A stretch of 64,000 nt of DNA. It comes from CAVPGP01 sp963704025. Its GTDB lineage: Bacteria > Actinomycetota > Thermoleophilia > Gaiellales > Gaiellaceae. The position numbers were made by a program, and so were the translations under genes. This document shows positions 50,621 to 59,780 of this stretch, piece by piece (positions within the stretch are counted from its first letter, which is position 1; each line of letters starts with the position of its first letter). The DNA lies in the NCBI GenBank assembly GCA_963704025.1, contig CAVPGP010000002.1, forward strand, positions 997,424 to 1,061,423. The letters run 5' to 3'. The notes below the pieces were generated by a model. That model had not been told where the DNA came from and ran no database searches. It saw only the letters and a program-made list of their open reading frames with translations.

Positions 50621-51100
50621 TCAGACCTTCTTGTTCGCCTTCAGGTCCCACCCCGCCTTGACCTCGGCGGCGGCCTTTCCGGCGGCGCTCTGCGGCCGGT
50701 AGGCGACCTCGATCCTGCCGTAGGCGAGCGCGACCTCCTCGAGGAGCAGCGGCTGACCCTCGTGCGCCGCCTCCTGGAACGACGCGACGAGCACGTCCGT
50801 GAACGTGATCGTCAGGAACTCGAACGGCTGCTTCCCCGCTCTGCGGACGGTGAGCGTGGCGCTCTTGAGGTGCTGCCCGGTGGCGCACGCGAGCATCAGG
50901 AGCGGCGATGCCCGCTGCGTCCTCAGCGCGAAGCTGAAGTGCTGGAACTGCGCCTTCCCGGTTCCCTTTCCCCCGCCTGCCGCGGCCGTGCCGGACTGTG
51001 CGGCGCCCCAGCCGAACGACAGCACCTCGATCTCGTCCTTGTGCTTCGCGTCGCTCGACTCGCCCGCGATCCCGTCGATCTTCAAGAAGCAGTCGGCCAT
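50621..51100 (-). CDS. Hcp-family tube protein (type VI secretion-like)
   Basis: 159 aa from ATG at 51100. The Hcp1 pattern is MADCFLKIDGIAGESSDAKHKDEIEVLSFGWG, GKAQFQHFSFALRTQRASPLLMLACATGQHLKSATLTVRRAGK, EFLTITFTDVLVASFQ and LEEVALAYGRIEVAYRPQ. Hcp forms hexameric rings that stack into the inner tube of contractile injection systems. No sheath, baseplate, ClpV or VgrG gene is in the window, so this copy is isolated here. It may be an exported stand-alone ring protein. Confidence 0.9.
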   Translation of the reverse strand: MADCFLKIDGIAGESSDAKHKDEIEVLSFGWGAAQSGTAAAGGGKGTGKAQFQHFSFALRTQRASPLLMLACATGQHLKSATLTVRRAGKQPFEFLTITFTDVLVASFQEAAHEGQPLLLEEVALAYGRIEVAYRPQSAAGKAAAEVKAGWDLKANKKV

Positions 51101-51122
51101 GCGCGTCCCTCCCAGCGGTTGA

Positions 51123-53519
51123 TCACCCGGACAGGTACACGATCGTCGCACCGTCGGCCGACTCGCTCTCGCGCCGGTCGACGAGCGGATGCTGGTCGAG
51201 CTCCTCGCGCACCGCCGTGCGGACCGCTCCCGTGCCGCGGCCGTGGACGACCCGGACACTCGGGAGCCCCGCGAGCGCGGCCTCGTCGACGAACGACCTG
51301 ACGGCCTCGCGCGCCTCCTGTGCCCGCCGGCCGCGGACGTCGAGCTCGTCCGAGACGTCCCCGCGCGCCGCCGCGAGCACCCGCACCGCCGGCACGCTCG
51401 CCTCCGCCTCGCGATCGCCGCCGGCCGGGTCGGGCCGCAGCCGCGCGAGCGCGATCCGAACGCGGTGCCCGCCCTGGCCGACGACCTCCGCTTCGTCGCC
51501 TTCGATCGAGTCGATCGTGCCGCGGATGCCGACGGAGGGCGCCTCGACGGGATCCCCCGGGGCCAGCGGCCCCTGCACGGGGAGCGGCTCCGCGACCGAG
51601 CGCAGCGACTCCTCTGCCCGCGCCGCCCGGGCCGAGGCGGCGCCGAGCCGGCGGTCGCGATCCTGCTCGGCGGCGGCGGCCGCGCGCGGTGAGCTCCGCC
51701 TGACCTGCTGCTCGCGCCGACGCGCAGCCCGGATCTCCTCGCGCAGCGCCTGCAGCTCGGCGCGCGCCGCCGCGAGGTCGCGCTCCGCGTCGCGCACCGC
51801 CAGCTCCCGCTCTCGCGCGGCCGAAGCGCGAACGGTCTCGATCTCCGCCTGGAGGACCTCCTCGCGCTCGCGCGCACGCTCGCTCGACGCCTCGGCCTCG
51901 GCGTGCTCCCGCTCGGCCGCGTCGCGCTCCTCGGCAGCCCGTCGCTCCGCCGCCTCCGCCTCTGCCAGGAGGTCGACGATCCGCAGCCGCTCCGGCGCGA
52001 TCCGGCCGCGCGCGTCCGCGACGACGGACTCGTCGAGGCCGAGGCGCTCCGCCGTCTGCAGCGCGTGCGACGTTCCCGGCCGGCCGAGCGCGACCCGGTA
52101 GAGCGGCGCGTGCGTCTCCGGATGAAGCCCGGTCGCCGCGTTCGCGGCGCCCTCGGTCCCGCTGGCCCACTCCTTCAGCTCGGGATGATGCGTCGTCGCG
52201 ACGGTCAACCGCGCCTGCCGGGCGAGGCGCTCGAGGAGGGCCTGCGCGAGCGCCGACCCCTCGACCGGGTCGGTGCCAGACGCAAGCTCGTCGACGAGGA
52301 CGAGCGACCGCTCGGTCGCGGCCCGCAGGATCGCGACGAGGTTGGTGATGTGGCCGGAGAAGGTCGAGAGGCTCATCTCGATCGACTGCTGGTCGCCGAT
52401 GTCGGCCAGCACCTCGTCGAAGACGGGCAGCGCGGCCTCCGCCGCCGGCGGGCGCAGCCCCGACTGGTTGAGCAGCGCGGCGAGGCCGAGCGTCTTCAGC
52501 GCCACGGTCTTGCCGCCGGTGTTCGGCCCGCTGATCACGAGCGCGCGCAGGCGCCCGAGGTCGAGGTCGATCGGAACCGCGGCGGCGGGATCGAGCAGCG
52601 GGTGCCTGGCACCGAGCAGGCGCACCTCGTCCGAGACCTGCACCGGCGCGCCGCGCCAGCGCCGCGAGACGATGCCGGAGGCGAGCGCCGCGTCGACGGC
52701 GCCCGCGGCCTCGACGAGCGCCCGCAGCGCATCCGCACGTCCGCTCACGCTGCTCGACAGCTCGCGCAGGATCCGCTCGCTCTCCTCGCGCTCGGCTCCT
52801 GCTGCCTCGGAGAGCCGGTTGTTCAGCTCCACGACCTCGAACGGCTCGACGAAGAGCGTCTGCCCGGAGGCCGAGGCGTCGTGGACGATGCCGGGCACGC
52901 TGCGCCGCGCGCTCGCCTTCACCGCCAGCACAGGCCGCCCGCCGCGCACGGAGACGAAGTCCTCCTGGAGATGCTCCCGCAGCTTCGACGAGCGCGCCAG
53001 CCGGCGAAGCTCCTCGGTGGCGCGGTGCCTCCCGTCGCGCAGCTCCTTGCGCAGCCGACGGAGGAGCGGCGAGGCAGTGTCGCGGAGCTGCGAGCCGTCC
53101 TCCTCGACGCAGCGGTCGATCTCCTTCGCGAGCGGCGCGAGCGAGGGGTCGACGGCGGACGCGAGGTCCTGGAGCAGCGGTGCGACGTCCACCTGTGCGT
53201 CGAGCGCCGCCCGCATCCGCAGGCCGCCGCCGACGGTGGCCCCGACATGGCTCAGCGCCTCGGGGGCGAGGACGCCGCCGCGGCCGGCGTGCTCGGCGGC
53301 GGTGCGAACGTCGTGAATCCCCTCGAGCGGCGGCTCGGCCGACTGGTCGATCAGCGCGATCGCCTCGGCGGTCAGTGCCTGCCGCCGCGCCACCTCGTCG
53401 GGGTCGGCCGAAGGGACGAGCGCGCGCACGACCTCGTCGCCGTGCGACGTCTCCGTCGCCGAGGCGAGCCGCTCCACTATCGCGGGGAATTCGAGCGCAG
53501 CGAGTGCTTTGGCGTCCAC
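51123..53519 (-). CDS. mutS2: Endonuclease MutS2
   Basis: 798 aa. The N-terminal core is TLEFPAIVERLA-like, with SASGQTLFVEPFEVVELNNRL (clamp). Walker A is ISGPNTGGKTVALKTLGLAALL, Walker B LVLVDELASGTDPVEGSALAQALLERL, and TTHHPELK follows. A long coiled coil (about 520-640) is followed by a KOW-like patch and a C-terminal Smr nuclease domain (ELDVRGRRAQEAREAVRSFVDEAALAGLPSVRVVHGRGTGAVRTAVRE). MutS2 acts on collided ribosomes and recombination intermediates, not classic mismatch repair. Confidence 0.95.
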   Translation of the reverse strand: MDAKALAALEFPAIVERLASATETSHGDEVVRALVPSADPDEVARRQALTAEAIALIDQSAEPPLEGIHDVRTAAEHAGRGGVLAPEALSHVGATVGGGLRMRAALDAQVDVAPLLQDLASAVDPSLAPLAKEIDRCVEEDGSQLRDTASPLLRRLRKELRDGRHRATEELRRLARSSKLREHLQEDFVSVRGGRPVLAVKASARRSVPGIVHDASASGQTLFVEPFEVVELNNRLSEAAGAEREESERILRELSSSVSGRADALRALVEAAGAVDAALASGIVSRRWRGAPVQVSDEVRLLGARHPLLDPAAAVPIDLDLGRLRALVISGPNTGGKTVALKTLGLAALLNQSGLRPPAAEAALPVFDEVLADIGDQQSIEMSLSTFSGHITNLVAILRAATERSLVLVDELASGTDPVEGSALAQALLERLARQARLTVATTHHPELKEWASGTEGAANAATGLHPETHAPLYRVALGRPGTSHALQTAERLGLDESVVADARGRIAPERLRIVDLLAEAEAAERRAAEERDAAEREHAEAEASSERAREREEVLQAEIETVRASAARERELAVRDAERDLAAARAELQALREEIRAARRREQQVRRSSPRAAAAAEQDRDRRLGAASARAARAEESLRSVAEPLPVQGPLAPGDPVEAPSVGIRGTIDSIEGDEAEVVGQGGHRVRIALARLRPDPAGGDREAEASVPAVRVLAAARGDVSDELDVRGRRAQEAREAVRSFVDEAALAGLPSVRVVHGRGTGAVRTAVREELDQHPLVDRRESESADGATIVYLSG

Positions 53520-53564
53520 CCGGCGAGTGTACGACCGGCTCGGCCGCTGTCCAGCCGGGCGGGC

Positions 53565-54626
53565 TCAGCCGCCGAAGCGCGGCCTCTCTCTGCGTCGCCT
53601 GCTCGGCCGTGAGTCGAGGGTCGAGAACTGCTCCAGCGCCTCGCCGGCGCCGCGCGCGACCGTCGTCAGCGGCTCGTCCGCCACTGTCACGTGCAGCCCG
53701 GTCTGGAGTCGAAGCAGCTCGTCGAAGCCGGGCAGGAGCGCGCCGCCGCCGACGAGCATCAGCCCTCGGTCGGCGATGTCGGAGGCGAGCTCGGGCGGCG
53801 TTCGGTCCAGCAGATCCTTGACGGCGCCGACGATCTGGTCGAGCGGGCGGGCCAGGGCGCTGCGCACGAAGTCGGCGTCGATCGACACGCGCCGCAAGAG
53901 CCCGGTGACGAGGTCGCGCCCGGCGACGTCGGCGGCCTCGGGGACATCGACGCCGGCAACCGCGCTGCCGATCTCGACCTTGAGCGCCTCGGCCTGCTCC
54001 TGCCCGATCAGGAGCCGGTGCTGCTCCTGGATGTCACGCACGATCGCCTCGTCGAGCTCGTAGCCGCCGACGCGGATCGAGTGCGCGACGACGAGACCGC
54101 CCAGCGCGGTCACCGCCATCTCGCTCGTGCCGCCGCCGATGTCGACCACCAGCGACCCGACCGATTCCGCCACCGGCAGGCCGGCGCCGATCGCGGCGGC
54201 CAGCGGCTCGTCGATCAGGACCGCCTGCGCCGCACCCGCGCCGCGCGTCGCCTCCTCGACCGCGCTTCGCTCCACCGAGGTGACGCCGCTCGGCACGCAG
54301 ACGATCACGTGAGCGCGGGACCGGTAGCCGATCGCCTGCCCGATGAAGTGGCGCAGCATCTGCTCCGTCACCTCGAAGTCCGCGATCACCCCGTGCCGGA
54401 GCGGCCGCGTCGCCCTGATGTGCGCCGGAGTGCGGCCGATCATCCGCCGCGCGCGATCGCCGACCGCCTGCACCTCTCCCGTGCGCTCGTCGATCGCGAC
54501 CACCGAGGGCTCGAACAGAACGATCCCCTCGCCGCGGCGGAAGACGACGGTGTTCGCCGTGCCCAGATCGACCGCCAGCTGACGCTCGGTCCCGACCCGA
54601 GGGAGCCTCATCTCACGCTCCCGCAT
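53565..54626 (-). CDS. mreB: Rod-shape protein MreB (actin-like)
   Basis: 353 aa; a start at codon 6 (MRLPRVG) is also possible. The ATPase signatures are LAVDLGTANTVVFRRGEGIVLFEPSVVAID, VVDIGGGTSEMAVTALGG, GGYELDEAIVRDI and ADRGLMLVGGGALLPGFDELL. It polymerises under the membrane to guide wall growth. The basic C-terminus (RPSRRRRERPRFGG) is unusual. No mreC or mreD is adjacent. Confidence 0.92.
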   Translation of the reverse strand: MREREMRLPRVGTERQLAVDLGTANTVVFRRGEGIVLFEPSVVAIDERTGEVQAVGDRARRMIGRTPAHIRATRPLRHGVIADFEVTEQMLRHFIGQAIGYRSRAHVIVCVPSGVTSVERSAVEEATRGAGAAQAVLIDEPLAAAIGAGLPVAESVGSLVVDIGGGTSEMAVTALGGLVVAHSIRVGGYELDEAIVRDIQEQHRLLIGQEQAEALKVEIGSAVAGVDVPEAADVAGRDLVTGLLRRVSIDADFVRSALARPLDQIVGAVKDLLDRTPPELASDIADRGLMLVGGGALLPGFDELLRLQTGLHVTVADEPLTTVARGAGEALEQFSTLDSRPSRRRRERPRFGG

Positions 54627-54672
54627 GCGGCTATGCGCCCCACCCCGCTTCGACCCTAGCGCAGCGTCGGTG

Positions 54673-55821
54673 TCAGACGAGCTGTCGCTCGTGCGCGAGC
54701 TCGCCGCGCTCGAAGCGCCCCGGCGCGAACGGCTCGAGCAACCCGTCCAACGGCTCCGCTGCGACTGCGGCCGCGAGTCTGCGGCCGATTGCAGGAGCCA
54801 GCATGAACCCGTGGCCGCTGAAGCCCGCGGCCACCCAGAGACCGGGATGGCCTTCGACCTCGCCCACGACCGGCTGGCGATCAGGCGTCAGGTCGTAGAC
54901 ACCGCTGGCGAGCACCGGGAACGTGACGTAGGAGAGGATCGGCAGCAGCTCGGCGAGCTCGCCTACGAGCCGGTAGCGCCATTCCTCGCGATGCTCTGCG
55001 GGATCCCCGGTCGCGCTCAGGTCGCTGGCGAGGACCCGGCCGTTGGCGAGCTGCTTCGCCGCGAGCCGCCGCTCGGCCGAGACGACGAGCGGGGCCAGCA
55101 GCCGCTCTCGGATCGGGTCGCTGAGGAAGAGGTGCCGCGCCTCGGGCTCGATCGGAACCTTCACCCCGAGCGGCGCCACCAGCGCCGGGGTCGCCTCGGC
55201 GGCGGCGATCACGACGGCGCCCGCGCGCACAGGGCCCATGGCGGTCTCCAGCCGCCAGCCCGAGCCGCCCGGGTCGAGCCGGCGCACGTCGGCGATCTCG
55301 AGCCTGGCGCCGCGCTCGATCGCTGCTGCGGCGAAGGCCTCGACGACCGCCTGCGGGCGGTCGAAGTAGCCGTCCTCGTCGTTCCAGGCAGCGCCTGCGA
55401 CCGAGCTGACCTCGAGGCCCGGGACAAGCTCGGCGGCCTCGGCCGGTCCGACGATCCGGCTCGGGATTCCGAGCCCGTTCTGCAGCGCGACGTCCGTCCG
55501 CAGCTCCGCGAGCATCTCCTCGCCGTGCGCGAGGAAGAGATAGCCGCACGCGTCGAAGCTCGCGTCCACGTCGCGGCCGAGCCGCTCGCCGAGCTCCCGG
55601 TAGAAGCCGAGCGCCTCGCGCGCGAGCACGCAGGTGACCCGCGTCGCCCATTGCTGGCGCACGCCTCCCGGCTGCACACCGGATGCCCCGGCGGCGATAC
55701 CGCTCCGCTCGAGCACGAGCGTCTCGATCCCGCGATCGGCCAGGAAGAACGCAACCGCGAGGCCGGTGATGCCCGCCCCGACGACCGCGACGTCCACCCG
55801 CTCCTCCACCGCGTCGATCAT
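54673..55821 (-). CDS. FAD-dependent amine/amino-acid oxidoreductase (DAO/sarcosine oxidase beta-like)
   Basis: 382 aa from ATG at 55821. The FAD Rossmann motif is DVAVVGAGITGLAVAFFLADRGIETLVLERSGIAAGASGVQPGGVRQQWATRV. YFDRPQAVVEAFAAAAIERGA is in the middle. The C-terminus YDLTPDRQPVVGEVEGHPGLWVAAGFSGHGFMLAPAIGRRLAA is the DAO closing motif. It likely oxidises N-methyl or secondary amino acids. It diverges from the plus-strand cluster at 55,858. Confidence 0.92.
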   Translation of the reverse strand: MIDAVEERVDVAVVGAGITGLAVAFFLADRGIETLVLERSGIAAGASGVQPGGVRQQWATRVTCVLAREALGFYRELGERLGRDVDASFDACGYLFLAHGEEMLAELRTDVALQNGLGIPSRIVGPAEAAELVPGLEVSSVAGAAWNDEDGYFDRPQAVVEAFAAAAIERGARLEIADVRRLDPGGSGWRLETAMGPVRAGAVVIAAAEATPALVAPLGVKVPIEPEARHLFLSDPIRERLLAPLVVSAERRLAAKQLANGRVLASDLSATGDPAEHREEWRYRLVGELAELLPILSYVTFPVLASGVYDLTPDRQPVVGEVEGHPGLWVAAGFSGHGFMLAPAIGRRLAAAVAAEPLDGLLEPFAPGRFERGELAHERQLV

Positions 55822-55857
55822 GACTCGTATGCTCACGGCGTGTCGGCTCCCGGCGAG

Positions 55858-56163
55858 ATGCGGCTCTACGACCTGCGCGTGACCGTCGAGCGGATCGAGG
55901 GCCGCTCCGTCTGCGGCCTCCAGGTGGGCGACTACTTCGAGCTGACGGAGTCGAGCCGGCTGCGGATCCCCGAGGGCAGGCACTTCTGCCTCTACGCGCT
56001 GCAGTCGGTGCTGCCGCTCCTGCCCGCGAAGCAGCGGCGCCTGCCCGACGAGGACTGGCTGGAGCAGGAGTCGCTCGTCTGCTGCCCCGACCCCGAGGAA
56101 CGGCTCGTGATGCGCATCGAGCGGATCGGCGAGCGCACGCTCCTGACCGGGGACCTGACCTGA
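55858..56163 (+). CDS. TIGR04076-like small protein
   Basis: 101 aa; an in-frame GTG at 55840 is an alternative start. MRLYDLRVTVERIEGRSVCG, then LQVGDYFELTESSRLRIPEGRHFCLYALQSVLPLLPAKQRRLPDEDWLEQESLVCCPDPEERLVMRIERIG matches the layout of TIGR04076 proteins, with conserved Cys in the middle and near the end. Function unknown. It is the first gene of a plus-strand run. Confidence 0.75.
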   Translation: MRLYDLRVTVERIEGRSVCGLQVGDYFELTESSRLRIPEGRHFCLYALQSVLPLLPAKQRRLPDEDWLEQESLVCCPDPEERLVMRIERIGERTLLTGDLT

Positions 56164-56185
56164 GCGTCCGGCCGAAGGTCGGCCG

Positions 56186-57073
56186 TTGAGCCCAGTGGAG
56201 GTCGGAGTCGGGCTGCAGTCCGACAAGCGGCCTGAGGAGTACGCCGAGATCGGCCGGCGCGCCGAGGCGGCCGGCGTCGAGGTGATCTCGGTCTTCCACG
56301 ACCTGCTCTACCAGCCGGCGATCGCGCCGCTCCTGCTGCTGGCGCAGGCGACCGAGCGCGTGCGCCTCGGGCCGGCGGCGCTGAACCCGTACACGCTGCA
56401 TCCGGTCGAGATCGCGGGCCAGGTTGCCGCTCTCGATCTCGTCTCGGACGGAAGAGCGTTCCTCGGCCTCGCGTACGGGTCCTGGCTCGACCAGCTCGGG
56501 CTCGACCAGCCGCGACCCGTCGAGACGATGCGCGAGGCGGTGGAGATCGTGCGGCGCCTGCTCGCGGGCGACCGCGGCGGCTTCCGCGGCGAGGTGTTCG
56601 AGCTCGCACCCGGCGCCGGGCTCAACTACGAGCCCGCGCGGACGAGCGTGCCTCTGATGCTCGGAACGTGGCACCCCCGCCTGGCGGCGCTCGCCGCGGA
56701 GGTGGCCGACGAGGTCAAGATCGGCGGCTGCGCGAACCCCGCGATGGTGCGGCTGATGCGTGAGTGGATCGGCCGCGACGACGTCGGCGTCGTCGTCGGC
56801 GCCGTGACGGTTGTCGACCGCGACGGAGCCCGCGCCCGCGCCCTGGCCCGCGAGAAGGTGGCGATGTACCTCGACGTGGTCGGCGACCTCGACCCGACCC
56901 TCGAGCCCGGCTCGGAGCCGCCGCTCGAGCTCTTCACGTTCGCCGGCACCCCGGCGGAGGTCGTGGCGCACGTGGAGGAGCTCGCGGCGGCCGGCCTCCG
57001 CCGCGTCGAGTTCGGCGACCCGGTCGGGCTCGACCTGCTCCTCGCCGAGGTCGTGCCCGCACTCAGGGGCTAG
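56186..57073 (+). CDS. LLM-class (F420-type) flavin-dependent oxidoreductase
   Basis: 295 aa from TTG; a GTG three codons later is also possible. Motifs: VGVGLQSDKRPEEYAEIGRRAEAAGVEVISVFHDL, LAQATERVRLGPAALNPYTLHPVEIAGQVAALDLVSDGRAFLGLAYGSWLDQLGL and VPLMLGTWHPRLAALAAEVADEVKIGGCAN. These are typical of the methylene-H4MPT reductase-like/F420 branch of luciferase-like enzymes. The substrate is unknown. Confidence 0.9.
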   Translation: MSPVEVGVGLQSDKRPEEYAEIGRRAEAAGVEVISVFHDLLYQPAIAPLLLLAQATERVRLGPAALNPYTLHPVEIAGQVAALDLVSDGRAFLGLAYGSWLDQLGLDQPRPVETMREAVEIVRRLLAGDRGGFRGEVFELAPGAGLNYEPARTSVPLMLGTWHPRLAALAAEVADEVKIGGCANPAMVRLMREWIGRDDVGVVVGAVTVVDRDGARARALAREKVAMYLDVVGDLDPTLEPGSEPPLELFTFAGTPAEVVAHVEELAAAGLRRVEFGDPVGLDLLLAEVVPALRG

Positions 57074-57083
57074 CCGCGAGACT

Positions 57084-57446
57084 ATGGCGGTGCCGATCCC
57101 CCGCCCCTACCGAGTGCTGGTCCTCGGCGGCGGCCTGCCCGCCTACTTCGAGGCGCCCGAGGAGGAGAAGCAGGACGTCTTCCTGCCGGCGTTCGGGCGG
57201 CTGCTCGCCCGCTGGGAGGAGCTCGGCGCGCGCGTCGTGGCGTCGTTCTGCGACGACGTCCTCCAGGTCGGGCCGGTCGAGGCCGGCTCCTGGGCCTGGT
57301 ACCTGATCTTCGAGCTCGACGACCTCGACGTGGCCGCGGAGCTGATGGCCGCTGTGCGCGAGCCGATCGACGGCGTGCGGCTCGACCGGTACGTGGGCTT
57401 CGAGCTCCGGATCGGGCGCCCCTTCTGGGCGCGGGAAGAGCGCTAG
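57084..57446 (+). CDS. Hypothetical protein
   Basis: 120 aa: YRVLVLGGGLPAYFEAPEEEKQDVFLPAFGRLLARWEELGARVVASFCDDVLQVGPVEAGSWAWYLIFELDDLDVAAELMAAVREPIDGVRLDRYVGFELRIGRPFW. It reads as an alpha/beta barrel-like single domain. 10 bases separate it from the oxidoreductase gene. No family is assigned with confidence. Confidence 0.75.
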   Translation: MAVPIPRPYRVLVLGGGLPAYFEAPEEEKQDVFLPAFGRLLARWEELGARVVASFCDDVLQVGPVEAGSWAWYLIFELDDLDVAAELMAAVREPIDGVRLDRYVGFELRIGRPFWAREER

Positions 57447-57458
57447 CATCGAGGTCAG

Positions 57459-58541
57459 TTGACGACGGCGCCGACCGCCATCGCCCAATCCTCCGGGAGC
57501 CCGCGGCGACGCCTGCCCTCGGCCGGCTTCCTGCGCTTCCTGGTGCGCCGCCTCGTCGCGCTCGTGCTGCTGGCGGTGGGCATCACGCTGGTCGTCTTCG
57601 CGCTGACGCAGCTCGTGCCCTCGAACGCGGTCACCGCCAACCTCGGCGAGCAGGCCGCCGGCGACCCGGAGGCGGTCGCCGCGTTCAAGCACAAGTACGG
57701 GCTCGACCGGCCGCTGCCGGTCCGGTACGCGCTTTACCTCGAGCACGTCGTGCGGGGCGACCTCGGCGAGTCGGCGGTCACCCACGAGGCGGTGACGCAC
57801 GACCTCCGCATCTTCATCCCGGCGACGGCCGAGCTGGCGCTGGCCGCAGTCTTCCTGGCGACGATCTTCGGCGTCCCGTTCGGCGTCTACGCGGCCATGC
57901 GGCGGAACAGGCCCGCGGACCATCTCCTGCGGGTGGTCTCGCTCGGCGGGATCTCAATGCCGACCTTCTGGATCGCGCTCGTCGCGCTCTACCTCGGCTT
58001 CTACCGGCTCGGCTGGTTCCCCGGCAGCGACCGGCTCGACCCCGGGACGCTCCCGCCGCCGCACAAGACCGGCCTCTACACGGTCGACGCCCTGCTCGCA
58101 GGCGAGTGGGGCCTCGCCGGCCAGGCGCTGCACCATCTCGCGCTGCCCGCGCTCGTGCTCGCCGCGTTCAACGTCAGCCTGCTGACGCGGTACACGCGCT
58201 CGGCTGTGCTCGAGGTGGCCGGCAACGACTACGTCCGGGCGGCCCGCGCGAAGGGACTGCCCGAGCAGACCGTCGTCCGCCGCTACATCCTGCGCGCGGC
58301 GCTGCCGTCGGTCGTGACCGTCCTCGGCCTCGTCTTCGCGAACGTGCTCACCGGCGCGGTGCTCGTCGAGAAGATCTTCTCCTGGCCCGGGATCGGGCAG
58401 TACGCCTACAACGCTGCGATCGGGCTCGACGTGCCCGCCATCGCAGGCGTGAGCATTTTCGTCGCCGTCGTCTACGTCACGATCAACTTCATCGTCGACG
58501 TGCTCTACGGCGTGATCGACCCGAGGATCCGCGTCACGTGA
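57459..58541 (+). CDS. ABC transporter permease, DppB/OppB type
   Basis: 360 aa from TTG at 57459. Six membrane segments begin at residue 26 (FLRFLVRRLVALVLLAVGITLVVFALTQLVPSN). The coupling loop is YVRAARAKGLPEQTVVRRYILRAALPSVVTVLGL and the end LYGVIDPRIRVT. Together with the next two genes it forms a peptide/opine/nickel importer. No binding-protein gene is seen upstream. Confidence 0.93.
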   Translation: MTTAPTAIAQSSGSPRRRLPSAGFLRFLVRRLVALVLLAVGITLVVFALTQLVPSNAVTANLGEQAAGDPEAVAAFKHKYGLDRPLPVRYALYLEHVVRGDLGESAVTHEAVTHDLRIFIPATAELALAAVFLATIFGVPFGVYAAMRRNRPADHLLRVVSLGGISMPTFWIALVALYLGFYRLGWFPGSDRLDPGTLPPPHKTGLYTVDALLAGEWGLAGQALHHLALPALVLAAFNVSLLTRYTRSAVLEVAGNDYVRAARAKGLPEQTVVRRYILRAALPSVVTVLGLVFANVLTGAVLVEKIFSWPGIGQYAYNAAIGLDVPAIAGVSIFVAVVYVTINFIVDVLYGVIDPRIRVT

Positions 58542-59419
58542 GCGCCTTCGCCTTCCGCCTGTGGCCGCGGCGCCGTTCCTCGACCATCGCCCCGGCGTGG
58601 CGGCAGCCGCTCGCGATCGTCGGGGCGGTGATCGCGATCGCCTGGTTCCTGATCGCGATCTTCGCGCCGCTCGTCGCGCCGCACGATCCCTTGGCTCAGG
58701 TCTTCCCGCCGAATCAGGCGCCCTCGTCGGGCCACCTGTTCGGCACCGACGAGCTCGGCCGGGACGTGCTCAGCCGTGTCATCTACGGCTCCCGCACGTC
58801 GCTGCCCGTCGCGTTGCTGCTCGTCGCTCTGGCGGCGACGATCGGCGGCCTGCTCGGCGCCATCGCCGGCTACCTGCGCGGGTTCGCAGACGGGGCCGTG
58901 ATGCGCGTCACCGACCTCGTCTTCGCATTCCCGGCGATCATCCTCGCGATGGTCGTGACCGCCGTCCTCGGCCGCGGCCTCCGGAACGCCGCGCTCGCGA
59001 TCGTCGTCGTCGCCTGGCCGGCGTACGCGCGCGTTGTGCGCGGGCTCGTCCTCTCGGTCGGCGACTCGGAGTACGTGCAGTCGGCACGGCTGCTCGGCGC
59101 GTCGGCACGCGGAGCGCTCTTCAGGGACGTCCTGCCGAACATCGCCGGCCCCCTGCTGGTGCTGATGACGCTCGACCTGGCGAACGCGATTCTCCTCCTC
59201 GCTGGCCTCTCGTTCCTCGGCCTCGGCGCGCAGCCGCCCCACCCGGAGTGGGGCTCGATGGTCGCCACCGGGACGCAGTACTTCCAGTACTGGTGGATGG
59301 GGACGTTCCCCGGGCTCGCGATCTTCACCGCCGTGCTCGCCTTCAACTTCATCGGCGACAGCCTGCGCGACCTCTTCGACCCGCAGACGTCCTGGCGCTC
59401 GGAGGACACGGAAACGTGA
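58538..59419 (+). CDS. ABC transporter permease, DppC/OppC type
   Basis: 293 aa from GTG overlapping the dppB-like stop (GTGA). HDPLAQVFPPNQAPSSGHLFGTDELGRDVLSRVIYGSRTSL is the OppC signature. The coupling loop is YVQSARLLGASARGALFRDVLPNIAGPLLV and the end FNFIGDSLRDLFDPQT. It is the second membrane subunit of the importer. Confidence 0.93.
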   Translation: MSAFAFRLWPRRRSSTIAPAWRQPLAIVGAVIAIAWFLIAIFAPLVAPHDPLAQVFPPNQAPSSGHLFGTDELGRDVLSRVIYGSRTSLPVALLLVALAATIGGLLGAIAGYLRGFADGAVMRVTDLVFAFPAIILAMVVTAVLGRGLRNAALAIVVVAWPAYARVVRGLVLSVGDSEYVQSARLLGASARGALFRDVLPNIAGPLLVLMTLDLANAILLLAGLSFLGLGAQPPHPEWGSMVATGTQYFQYWWMGTFPGLAIFTAVLAFNFIGDSLRDLFDPQTSWRSEDTET

Positions 59420-59765
59420 GTGTGCTCACAGTAAGAGAGCTGCGGGTCTCGCTGCCCACGGGCGCCGGTCTCGTCACGGTCGTGGACGGCGTCGACTACG
59501 AGGTCGAGGCGGGTGAGGTGTTCGGCGTTGCGGGCGAGAGCGGGAGCGGCAAGACGATCTCGATGCTGGCGCTGCTCGGGCTTTTGCCGGCGGGAGCCGA
59601 CGTCGAGGGCCGCGCGGAGTTCGGCGGCCGCGATCTCCTGCACCTGCCGCGGAGAGAGCTGCGGGAGGTCTCGGGCCGCGACGTCGCAATGGTCTTTCAG
59701 GATCCGATGACCTCGCTCCACCCGATGCTCTCCGTCGGCCGGCAGCTGACCGAGCACGTTCGGCT
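59416..59765 (+). CDS. ABC transporter ATP-binding protein, DppD/OppD type, cut at the join
   Basis: About 117 residues from GTG overlapping the previous stop (GTGA). Walker A is GVAGESGSGKTISMLALLGLLPAG. The Q-loop is VAMVFQDPMTSLHPMLSVGRQLTEHVR. The signature, Walker B and H-loop are absent because the sequence becomes unrelated, lower-GC DNA at about 59,765. The open frame runs on to 60,039, but that part has no ABC homology. Confidence 0.9.
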
Positions 59766-59780
59766 TGGCCTCTTCTCTAA
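59755..59780. other. Probable chimeric join of two genomes
   Basis: Left of here the plus strand encodes an ABC ATPase in GC-rich codons up to TEHVR. Right of here the minus strand encodes the C-terminal region of a TetR regulator with ordinary codon use, ending abruptly (DDATVLLEK). Neither protein is completed. No transposase, integrase, tRNA or flanking repeat marks the boundary. Confidence 0.8.
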
